Positions 1 through 7,596 of a DNA stretch of 64,000 bases are shown piece by piece. A program made the translations under genes and the position numbers. The number at the start of each line of letters is the position of its first letter. The first letter of the stretch is position 1. The stretch is taken from positions 1-64,000 of the forward strand of contig CAVQUX010000024.1 of the NCBI GenBank assembly GCA_963716925.1, given 5' to 3'. This stretch comes from DAISKN01 sp963716925 (GTDB lineage: Bacteria; Acidobacteriota; Vicinamibacteria; Marinacidobacterales; SMYC01). The notes below the pieces were generated by a model, which saw only the letters and a list, made by a program, of their open reading frames with translations, did no database searches and was not told where the DNA came from.

Positions 1-814
1 GCCAGCCGAGAGGGGGCGCTTGGTCGAGCTGCTCGAGAAACTGCGGGAGAGTCTCGACGGTCAGCTTGCTCGGCTTCTCCGAGGAACTCGGCGCCCATTC
101 CGCTCGCTCTCCACGCGGGCGAAGAGGGCCTCGATGGTGAGTCCGTCTCGAATCGCGTCCGCCACGTCTCGGCCCTCGGCGCCGGGAAACGAGAGCACCT
201 TCACCGCGAGCCCGCGCCTCGAAAGCGACGTCGCCACGCGCGCAGAAAACTTTCGCCCGGCTCCGTCGGCATGCTCGAGAACCGCAACGCACCGCGGCCG
301 CGCGCTCGCGATTCGGTCCGCCCACTCCTCGCGCCAAGTCGTCGCGCCACCGGAGGAGACGGCGATTGTCTCGGGGTTGAGGTGCATGACATAGTCGGCG
401 TCCTTCTCCGATTCGGAGAGGTAGAGCACGTATTCCTCGACGTACTGGATTCCGCTCGAGTCCGTAGAGGCTCGACGTCGCTCCCTTCGGCGCGCGAACG
501 AAGCGCTTCGGGGCGAACCTGACTTTCTGGTAGAGCTCGCGGCCGCGCTCGTCCCGGTAGACGTAGCGCCACCTCGATTGGCGCGGAGCCGTTCCCATTC
601 AGGAGTCAATCGAGGACTCAAGCCCAAGAGCCGCTCGGAGCTCGTCCCACGAGCAGCCGGCGAAGCACTTCAGGAGCAAGCGCCCGTCGTCGCCGGTCCC
701 GATCGAGAGCGAGGGACGCTTGTCCTCGTGGCAGGGGCAGAGCGCGACATATCCGTCACCAGAACGCCGGACTTCCTCGAGCTGAAGCTCTAGGACCTGG
801 TCGAGGTCGGTCAC
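1..814 (-). pseudogene. CHC2/TOPRIM primase-like gene, frame-broken and cut by the window edge
   Basis: The minus strand encodes a plasmid/phage-type primase in pieces. A probable GTG start at 814 is followed by a CHC2-type zinc-finger stretch (CPCHEDKRPSLSI, then KCFAGCSWDEL). An in-frame TGA near 602 follows, then the same frame resumes with WRYVYRDERGRELYQKVRF. A frame change near 450 leads to a TOPRIM-like stretch (YLSESEKDADYVM, then AVLEHADGAGRKF and GAEGRDVADAI). Near 115 the frame changes again and continues to the edge (KPSKLTVETLPQFLEQLDQ). The family makes primers or supports replication of mobile elements; with one stop and at least two frame changes this copy is probably inactive. 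The GTG overlaps the upstream gene's TGA (811-814), typical of an element operon. Confidence 0.7.
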
Positions 815-1199
815 GCGGCCTCGGGGCCGGACTCGGCCTCCGCGTCCTGGTGCTCCATCGCGGGCGTAACTCGCGACGATCGCCAGTACCAGAGCGCGGA
901 CCACGGCCTGCTCGGTCGGCGTCAACGTCCCTCCGCCAACCTGGCCAAAGAGCACCGTACGCCATAGCGGTTTGCGCTCGAGGTGTCCGTTGCCCGAGCT
1001 CCCAATACGCGACGGCTTCCCGGGTGACGCCCAGACATCGAGCGATCTCTCTTTGCGTCAGACCCGCATGCTCCCGGATTTGCCGCCGCTCATCCGGTGT
1101 CGGGAGCTCACGTCGAGCTCGGGCTTGTCGAATGATGGCCTCTGTAACCTCCGGAGTCTTCACAAGCTGAGCGTAACAAAATACAGCGACAGTGCGCAC
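811..1199 (-). pseudogene. XRE/HTH DNA-binding protein of the integrated element, frame-broken
   Basis: The N-terminal part is a clear helix-turn-helix domain (REHAGLTQREIARCLGVTRE, followed by AVAYWELGQRTPR). The start may be GTG at 1199 or GTG at 1163; the latter gives a start immediately before the conserved part. After about position 960 the conserved-looking continuation (LTPTEQAVVRALVLAIVASY) lies in another frame. A third frame gives a hydrophilic C-terminus ending at TGA 811-813, which overlaps the GTG of the primase-like gene. I read this as a small element regulator with two frame breaks. An intact 147-residue reading also exists from 1199 to 756, but its second half has no protein-like character. 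Confidence 0.55.
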
Positions 1200-1382
1200 T
1201 CAATTGTTTACTGGTGTGCAAGTATTTATCCAACACCGCGCCGACCGTTGACATAGCCGTTACTCAACTGTTACTCTCTTCCACCATGGAACATAGCGTC
1301 TCGAAGCCGAGAGCCCACGATTTCCGAAAGCGCAGTACGGAGGGCCATGTGACGCCGCACCTGTGGCTCAAGGTGGCGGTCG

Positions 1383-1980
1383 ATGATTCCTGGCGGGCGG
1401 ATTCGCAGACGTCTCGCGCTTCAGGGAAATCGATTCGTCGTTTCGGAGCTCCGTTTGTTTCCGTGGCCGGATGACGATGGCCCACGCGTCGCGTCGAAGA
1501 ACGCGGCCGGAACACCGTGGGAGCACGGTGAAAATTGGGGCGTGCACGCAATAGGGTCCCCGGCCGGAGGAGTCCTCGCTCGAATACTGCGGCGCGTTCC
1601 ATTGCATGGCGCCATCGAGAGGGCGTCGTTTTGGCCCCTTCATTGGACTGATTTACTGCTCGATCGTGAGGGAAACCGAATAGAGCGGCAACCTTCCCCG
1701 AAGCCCCCCAGGCGTGGCCGTCGCCCTGTTCCCGACGAGGAGCTTCTCAAAGTCGCGAAGGTCTACGACGAGGCCTTTCGCGGCGGTGCAAAGAAGAACC
1801 CGACACAAGCCGTCGCCGCCCGCTTCCGAAACATGAGTCCGGCACGCGCGGGACCTCGTATTCCGTGCAAGACGCCGCGGCTTTCTGACCGAAGCCCACC
1901 ATGGGCGCGCTGGAGGGGGCTTGACCAAGGAAGCGAGAACACTTCTGAAGCGCCAGCAGGCACGGAGTAAGAAGAAGTGA
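1383..1980 (+). pseudogene. Integrase-linked HTH-like protein, frame-broken
   Basis: This gene sits directly before the integrase and its TGA (1978-1980) overlaps the integrase GTG. The first part, to about 1835, reads through a conserved-looking segment (PDEELLKVAKVYDEAF, then NPTQAVAARF). The natural continuation (VRHARDLVFRARRRGFL, then GGLTKEARTLLKRQ) lies in another frame from about 1835. Together they resemble the small proteins encoded beside serine integrases in which an alpha-helical HTH-like tail ends in a basic stretch. The function is not known to me; a regulatory or excision-related role is only suggested by position. The start is uncertain: ATG 1383 is simply the first in the open frame. 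Positions 1200-1382 show no gene I can support. Confidence 0.45.
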
Positions 1981-3648
1981 TCGCCGCCATCTACGCCCGA
2001 AAGAGCACCGACCAGAACGGGGTCGCCGACGAACAGAAGTCCGTCACTCGCCAGATCGAGCACGCCCGCGCCTACGCCGAGCGGAGAAGGGCTGGATCGT
2101 GGCCGACGAGCACATCTACGTCGACGACGGGATCTCCGGCGCCGAGTTCGCCAACCGTCCCGGGTTTCTTCGGCTGATGAACAGCGCTTAAAGCCGCGGG
2201 CCCCGTTCCAGGTCCTCGTCATGTCGGAGGAATCCCGTCTCGGTCGCGAGGCCATCGAAACCGCCTACGCCCTCAAGCAACTCGTTACGGCGGGCGTCCG
2301 CGTGTTCTTCTACCTCGAGGACCGGGAGCGGACGCTCGACAGCCCCACCGACAAGATCATGCTGTCGCTGACGGCGTTCGCGGACGAGCTCGAGCGCGAG
2401 AAGGCGCGCCAGCGCACCTACGACGCGATGCTGCGGAAGGCGCGCGCCGGCCACGTCACCGGCGGGCGCGTCTTCGGCTACGACAACGTCGAGGTCCTCG
2501 GCCCCACCGGGAAGCGGTCCCACGTGCGAACGCCGGATCAACGAGACCGAGGCCGCGGTCGTGCGCCGGATCTTCGAGCTCTCGGCCGGAGGAACCGGGT
2601 ACACCAGGATTGCGAAGCGACTGAACGCCGAGGGCGCACCGTCGCCACGGCCGCAGCAGGGGCGCCCCGCGGGGTGGGCGCCCACGTCGGTAAAGGAATC
2701 CTCGATCGGCGGCTCTACCTCGGCGAGGTGGTCTGGAACCAGACGAGGAAGCGGAACGCATGGGGGCAGCACCGCGCCTCGGCCCGCCCCGAAAGCGAAT
2801 GGCTCCACCAGCGCGTGCCCGAGCTCCAGGTCATCTCCGAGGCCGAATGGAACGCCGCGCACGGGCGCCTCCAAGGAATCCGGGAACAGCTTCAGCGGGT
2901 GAACGGCGGGCGCCTCGGACGGCACGCCCGCGACGTCGAGTCCGCCACCTGCTCTCCGGCTTCGCCCGCTGCGCCTGCGGTGGTTCGTTCCACGCGATGA
3001 GCCGGAGCCACGGGCGCGAGCGGGTGTTCTTTTACGGGTGCGGCGCACACCACAAGCGCGGGCGTACCGTCTGCGACAACGGGTTGGTCATGCGCGTCGA
3101 GACCGTCGAGCGATGCCGTGCTCAGGCCATCGGGGGCGACGTGTTCGCCTCCGCCGTGGTGATGGCGGTCGTTGACGGCGTTCTGACGGAGCTCGAACCG
3201 GAGAACCGCGGTCGCGAGCTCGAACGCCTCCGGGCGGAAGTGGCAGAGGCGGAGCGCGCGATTGGGAACCTGACGCGCGCGATCGCCGTCGGCGGTCAGC
3301 TCGAGCCGCTCCTGGTGGAGCTCCAGGCTCGCCAGCGGCAGCGCGACGAGCTTCGGGTATTCTCCGTGCCCGGGAGAGCGTCCAGGCGCGGAGGTTCACG
3401 CGGACGGCGGTAGAGAAGCACGTCCGCGGCGCGCCTCCGGGACTGGCGCGCCCTCGTGACGGACCACACTCAGGAAGGGCGCCAAGCTTCTACCGGAAGT
3501 CCTCGTCGGTCCGCTGCGGGTCACTCCCGACGACGGCGTTTATCAGTTCGAGGGGGAAGCGGCGATCGGCCGCATGCTCGCGGGCATGGTGGGCGTTGCA
3601 CCTTTTGTGGCGTCCCCAACGGGACTCGAACCCGTGTTACCGCCGTGA
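1977..3648 (+). pseudogene. Large serine recombinase (integrase), multiply frameshifted
   Basis: Pieces of a full-length large serine integrase follow one another in order. The resolvase start is IYARKSTDQNGVADEQKSV with the catalytic-type Ser. Next come VDDGISGAEFANRPGFLRLM, LVMSEESRLGREAIETAY, and the recombinase domain (RIFELSAGGTGYTRIAKRLN; LYLGEVVWNQTRKR). The zinc ribbon follows (GFARCACGGSFHAMSRS; YGCGAHHKRGRTVCDN), then a coiled-coil-like stretch and EGEAAIGRMLAGMVGVAPFV. The pieces lie in different frames, with at least eight frame changes, so the gene is dead unless the sequence is very poor. The last frame ends SPTGLEPVLPP, stop 3646-3648, inside the tRNA-Glu gene on the other strand. 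That is expected when the element recombines at the tRNA 3' end. Confidence 0.85.
3608..3636. other. Probable attachment site at the tRNA-Glu 3' end
   Basis: The integrase-like frame runs without interruption through the acceptor/T-arm half of tRNA-Glu. Because the element lies on the 3' side of the tRNA, the tRNA 3' end is the likely recombination site (att). The exact crossover and the second att copy cannot be seen; no second copy of this tRNA 3' sequence was noticed in 1-3607, so it would lie outside the window. Confidence 0.5.
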
Positions 3649-3683
3649 AAGGGCGGTGTCCTAGACCGCTAGACGATGGGGAC
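3608..3683 (-). tRNA. tRNA-Glu(TTC), CCA encoded
   Basis: The minus strand folds as a standard cloverleaf. Acceptor GTCCCCA pairs with TGGGGAC, the anticodon loop contains TTC between CCGCC and GGCGG arms, and the T-arm carries GGTTCGAGTC. The discriminator G is followed by an encoded CCA (3608-3610). It is the last gene of a purA/tRNA-Lys/tRNA-Glu run, and its 3' half overlaps the end of the decayed integrase frame. Confidence 0.95.
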
Positions 3684-3691
3684 TGAAATCT

Positions 3692-3767
3692 TGGTAGGCC
3701 GTGCTGGAATCGAACCAGCGACATCCTGCTTAAAAGGCAGGCGCTCTACCGATTGAGCTAACGGCCC
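3692..3767 (-). tRNA. tRNA-Lys(TTT), CCA encoded
   Basis: A minus-strand cloverleaf with acceptor GGGCCGT pairing ACGGCCT (one G-T pair), D-arm TAGCTCAATCGGTAGAGC, anticodon TTT in the loop between CTGCC and GGCAG, and T-arm GGTTCGATTCC. Discriminator A and CCA are encoded. It lies 8 nt upstream of tRNA-Glu and 35 nt downstream of purA, so the three may share a transcript. Confidence 0.95.
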
Positions 3768-3802
3768 GTCGCACGAGATATTAGGGCGTTTCTCAGGCTC
3801 CG

Positions 3803-5122
3803 TCAATGTCGCGGGAGCCATCGTTCCAGGCCGGACAAGCTGCGAGTGTCCATGTCGAGGATGGTCGCGCTCCGGGCCGGGCCGGTCGAGACCATCGCAA
3901 CCGGGCTCCCGCACAGGGTTTCGAGGCGGGCGATGTACTTCCGGGCGTTCTCCGGAAGGGCCTCGAGGCGGCTCGTGCCCTCGGTCGAAACCTTCCAACC
4001 GGGAAGGGTCTCGTAGACGGGCTCGCACTCCGCGAGGATCGAGATCTCGCCCGGGAACTCGTCGATGCGCTCGCCGCGGTAGTCGTAGTGGGTGCAGATC
4101 TTGATCTCGTCCAGGCTGTCGAGGACGTCGAGCTTGGTGATGGCGAGGGCGTCGAGGCCGTTGATCCGCTTCGCGTAGCGGACGACGACGCTGTCGAACC
4201 AGCCGCAGCGTCGCGGGCGTCCGGTCGAGGCACCGTACTCCGCTCCCTTCTCGCGGATGGTCTCGCCCAGGGGCTCGGTCATCTCCGTCGGGAGCGGTCC
4301 CGCGCCGACGCGGGTGATGTAGGCCTTGGTGATCCCGAGGATGAAATCGAGAGCCTTGGGGCTGATGCCGCTTCCCGTCGCCGCGCCGCCGGCGGTCGGA
4401 TGAGAGGACGTCACGAAGGGGTAGGTCCCGTGGTCGATATCGAGGAGAGTCGCCTGCGCTCCCTCGAAGAGCACGTCCTTCCCCGCTTCCATCGCGCGAT
4501 AGATGAAAAGCGACGTATCGGTCACGTGCGGGAGGGCGACCTCGCGGAACCGCGCGAGGGTCTCGTCGATCGTAGCCCGGAGCTTCGCCGCCTGTTCGGG
4601 AATCCCGAGGGCCTCGGTCTTCTCGCGCACCAGGTAGTCGAGCTTCTGTCTCAGGAAATCGGGATGCCTCAAGTCTCCGACCCGCAGCCCGCGGCGGCCG
4701 ATCTTGTCCTCGTAGGCGGGACCGATGCCCCGGCAGGTGGTGCCGATGCGGCGCGCGCCCAGCCTCTCTTCCTCTCGCGCCTCCTGAAGCCGATGGTAGG
4801 ACAGGATGAGCTGCGCGCGATCGCTCAGCAGAAGGTTGTCGCCGACCCGGACTCCCTGCTTTCCCAGCTTCTCGACTTCGGCGAGGAACGCATCGGGGTC
4901 GACGACGCAGCCGTTTCCGATGACGCAGACGACGCCGGGATGGAGAATCCCCGAAGGGATGATGTGCAGAACGAACTTCTCCTGGCCGACGACGACGGTA
5001 TGCCCGGCGTTGTGTCCGCCTCCGTAGCGGACCACGACCTGCATCCGCTCCGAGAGCAGATCGACGTACTTCCCTTTTCCCTCGTCGCCCCACTGGGTGC
5101 CGACGACCACGAGACTCGGCAT
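3803..5122 (-). CDS. purA: Adenylosuccinate synthetase
   Basis: Cytoplasmic enzyme joining IMP and aspartate with GTP, the first AMP-specific step of purine synthesis. The 439-residue length is normal for the family. The N-terminus carries the signature VGTQWGDEGKGK (about residues 7-18) with the catalytic Asp, followed by GGGHNAGHT. The internal stretches GTTCRGIGPAYEDK and GARRIGTTC and the C-terminal GPARSATI are also typical. ATG 5122 puts the signature at the usual distance from the start. The two tRNA genes follow on the same strand; the gene at 5212 diverges. Confidence 0.97.
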   Translation of the reverse strand: MPSLVVVGTQWGDEGKGKYVDLLSERMQVVVRYGGGHNAGHTVVVGQEKFVLHIIPSGILHPGVVCVIGNGCVVDPDAFLAEVEKLGKQGVRVGDNLLLSDRAQLILSYHRLQEAREEERLGARRIGTTCRGIGPAYEDKIGRRGLRVGDLRHPDFLRQKLDYLVREKTEALGIPEQAAKLRATIDETLARFREVALPHVTDTSLFIYRAMEAGKDVLFEGAQATLLDIDHGTYPFVTSSHPTAGGAATGSGISPKALDFILGITKAYITRVGAGPLPTEMTEPLGETIREKGAEYGASTGRPRRCGWFDSVVVRYAKRINGLDALAITKLDVLDSLDEIKICTHYDYRGERIDEFPGEISILAECEPVYETLPGWKVSTEGTSRLEALPENARKYIARLETLCGSPVAMVSTGPARSATILDMDTRSLSGLERWLPRH

Positions 5123-5211
5123 CGCTTTGCCCTACTCCCCGTTTTCATTCACGAATCCTGAGTCTACCAGATCCCGCAACCTCGCCCAAGAACCGGTTAT
5201 GATGCCCCCCG

Positions 5212-6270
5212 ATGAGGTTCGAGCTTCCGCGCACCGGCCTCCTCGAGGCCATCGGCCGGGAGCTCGAATCGACGCCCGTTCTCCTTCTCGTAGCGCCTCG
5301 GGGCGGAGGCAAGTCGCACCTCCTCAAGCGCCTCTACGACGGAGCCCGGGCGCGCGGAACATCGAGCGCGCTCGTCCAGCTCGAGCCGGTCTCGGGCTCG
5401 CCCGAGATTCTCGATTCGGAGCTCTCCCGCCTCGCCGGCTCGATTCTCGGACGGGTCGCCGCGAGCGGAACCCCGGCGTTCGATTCGCTCCTGCGACGGC
5501 TCGGCCAGAGGCGTTCCAACGCGACCCTCTTCCTCGACGACGTGACCGAGATCCGCACGCTCTCCTACTATCCGGGGGTCGAGGAGCCGCTCGACAAGTT
5601 TCTCGCCGCCGTCGAGAGCGGAGGAAGAGCGGTCCTCACCAGCCGGTTCTCGTACTGGATGGCGCGTCGGTTCCCCGAGCTGAAGGCTCGATCCATCCCG
5701 AGAGTCTCGGGCGGCGAGCTCGCCGAGGCGGGCGCCTCCGAGCCCGACCTCATTGCCTCGGCCTCGGCGGGAATCACCGTTCACGCGGTCCGTCTCGCGG
5801 AGAGCCTCGAGGACGGCGCCGGCTCCATCGAGAATGCGCTCGCGCGCGAGCTCTCCCCGGGGGGGCGCATCGAAGCGGAGTGCCGCGCCACGCTCTCGGA
5901 GCTCCTTCACCGCGCGCGCGGCTACGGCGCCTGCAAGACGGTGCTCCACGTTTTGAGCGACGAAGAGGGGCTGAAGCTCACCGAGGTCGCCCGCCGGGTC
6001 GACCGCACACCGGGCTCGACCCGCGACTACCTGAGGTGGCTCGAGGAAGTCGATCTCATCGCGGTTCGCGAGAAGCGCTACTACTTCGTCGACCCGCTGC
6101 TCAGAGTCTGGACGAGGATTTACGCGCGCGGCACCCCCGCGGACGAAGACGATGTCCGTCGCGAGGTCGAAGGTTACCTCGAGCGACTCGCTCCGACTCC
6201 CCCGGCGGCCGAGGACAGGGAGCCGGTGTTCACCCTTCCCGCGCCGACGCGGGAGGACTTCATCGATTGA
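5212..6270 (+). CDS. AAA/STAND-type ATPase with winged-helix C-terminus
   Basis: A 352-residue P-loop ATPase. Walker A is APRGGGKSH (about residues 28-36), Walker B is ATLFLDDV, and a sensor-like segment AVLTSRFSYW follows. The C-terminal third looks like a winged helix (LKLTEVARRVDRTPGSTRDY) followed by a YYFVDPLLRVW segment. That order is typical of ORC1/Cdc6-like and related archaeal-type ATPases that occur widely as orphans in bacteria. No partner gene is adjacent. The amidohydrolase begins 9 nt after its stop with a GAGGAGA ribosome site in between, so the two may be cotranscribed, though no shared role is evident. The substrate and partner are unknown. Confidence 0.65.
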   Translation: MRFELPRTGLLEAIGRELESTPVLLLVAPRGGGKSHLLKRLYDGARARGTSSALVQLEPVSGSPEILDSELSRLAGSILGRVAASGTPAFDSLLRRLGQRRSNATLFLDDVTEIRTLSYYPGVEEPLDKFLAAVESGGRAVLTSRFSYWMARRFPELKARSIPRVSGGELAEAGASEPDLIASASAGITVHAVRLAESLEDGAGSIENALARELSPGGRIEAECRATLSELLHRARGYGACKTVLHVLSDEEGLKLTEVARRVDRTPGSTRDYLRWLEEVDLIAVREKRYYFVDPLLRVWTRIYARGTPADEDDVRREVEGYLERLAPTPPAAEDREPVFTLPAPTREDFID

Positions 6271-6279
6271 GGAGACGAG

Positions 6280-7593
6280 ATGACGAATAGACACGTACGA
6301 AATCTGGCGCTCATATCTTGCTTCTCGATTCTGCCCGCGAGCCTGTTCGCCCAGGCGACGGCGATCCGGGCGGGTCGGCTCATCGATCCCGAGACCGGGG
6401 CAGCGGCGAGCAATCAAGTGATCCTCGTCGAGGGAGAGAAGATCCAGGCCGTGGGCGCGAACGTCGCCATCCCGGCGGGCGCCGAGGTCATCGACCTCTC
6501 CCGGCTCACCGTCCTTCCGGGGCTGGTCGACACGCACAACCACCTCGCCATCACCTACAAGAAGGAGCCCGAGAACGACATCTACTACTTCACTTACGTC
6601 ATGGATTCGACGCCGCTACGGGCCATTCAAGCGGTCTCGAACGGGATCCAGATGCTCTCCTCGGGTTTCACCGTCGTGCGCGACATGGGAAACGCCGGGA
6701 ACTACGCCGACACCGCGCTCCGGGTGGCCATCGAGCAGGGCTGGGTTCCGGGGCCCACGATCGTCAACTCCGGCCTCATCATCGGCGGAATGGGAGGACA
6801 GTTCTGGCCCACGCCGGAAATGGCGCGCGATCACGACATCGTGTACCCCGAGTACCTCGACGCGGATACCAACGACGAGATCGTGAAGGCGGTGCGCCAG
6901 AACATCCTCTTCGGCGCGAAGGTCATCAAGATCATGGTCGACGCCAAGCCCTACGGCTACAGCGTCGACGAGATGAAGCTCTTCGTGAGCGAGGCGGCGA
7001 GAGCCGGCCTCAAGGTCGAAGGCCACATCCAGACCCGGGAAGGAGCGCGCCGCGCGATCGAGGCCGGACTCTGGTCTCTCGCGCACTCCCGTGTCCTCGA
7101 CGACGAGCTCCACAAGATGATGGCGGCGAAGGGCATCTGGCGCGCGGGCACGGAAACGCCCTACACCGAGTATCGCGGCACCCCGGAGGCCTTCCGGCAG
7201 ATGGTCGATGGGCTCAAGAACGCGTACGCCAACGGGGTGAAGCTCACGTTCTCGACCGACGCCGACTACTACGTCCCGGGAAAGACCCGCGGTGAAGTGG
7301 TCATCAATTTCCTCGAGACGTGGAAGGCGGCGGGGATCCCCGCGCCCGAGATTCTCAAGATCATGACCATCAACGGCTACGAGTGCGCCGAAGTGACCGA
7401 CGAGCGCGGCCCCATCAAGGCCGGTCTCGCGGCGGACCTCATCGCCGTCGAAGGAAATCCGCTCGAGGACATCGATGCTCTTCGCCGAGTCGACTTCGTC
7501 ATGAAAGATGGGCTCGTCTTCAAGCGCGACGGCGTCGTGACCCCGGAGAAATTCTTCCACGGCGGCCCGGTGAAGGGCTGGAGGATCCGCTGA
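6280..7593 (+). CDS. Exported metal-dependent amidohydrolase
   Basis: A 437-residue amidohydrolase with an N-terminal export signal (charged start, hydrophobic run, cleavage probably after SLFA). The metal-binding HxH is in DTHNHLAI, with further ligand candidates in VIKIMVD (Lys), VEGHIQT (His) and LAHSR (His), and a late Asp in FSTDADYY. The C-terminal beta strand VTDERGPIKAGLAADLIAVEG belongs to the composite domain of the family. Such proteins hydrolyse amide bonds of small compounds or dipeptides (imidazolonepropionase/prolidase-like relatives); the substrate cannot be told from sequence. The stop is three bases from the convergent gene at 7597. Confidence 0.85.
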   Translation: MTNRHVRNLALISCFSILPASLFAQATAIRAGRLIDPETGAAASNQVILVEGEKIQAVGANVAIPAGAEVIDLSRLTVLPGLVDTHNHLAITYKKEPENDIYYFTYVMDSTPLRAIQAVSNGIQMLSSGFTVVRDMGNAGNYADTALRVAIEQGWVPGPTIVNSGLIIGGMGGQFWPTPEMARDHDIVYPEYLDADTNDEIVKAVRQNILFGAKVIKIMVDAKPYGYSVDEMKLFVSEAARAGLKVEGHIQTREGARRAIEAGLWSLAHSRVLDDELHKMMAAKGIWRAGTETPYTEYRGTPEAFRQMVDGLKNAYANGVKLTFSTDADYYVPGKTRGEVVINFLETWKAAGIPAPEILKIMTINGYECAEVTDERGPIKAGLAADLIAVEGNPLEDIDALRRVDFVMKDGLVFKRDGVVTPEKFFHGGPVKGWRIR

Positions 7594-7596
7594 ACT

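Noticed and set aside
1248..1276. TTGACA-containing promoter near 1248 on the plus strand
   Set aside because: The -35 is perfect but the base run at the -10 position (TTACTC) is poor and no supported plus-strand start lies close behind.
3806..5161. Long open frame antisense to purA
   Set aside because: Codon-phase shadow of a conserved gene in GC-rich DNA; the translation is Arg/Ala/Asp-rich with no family features.
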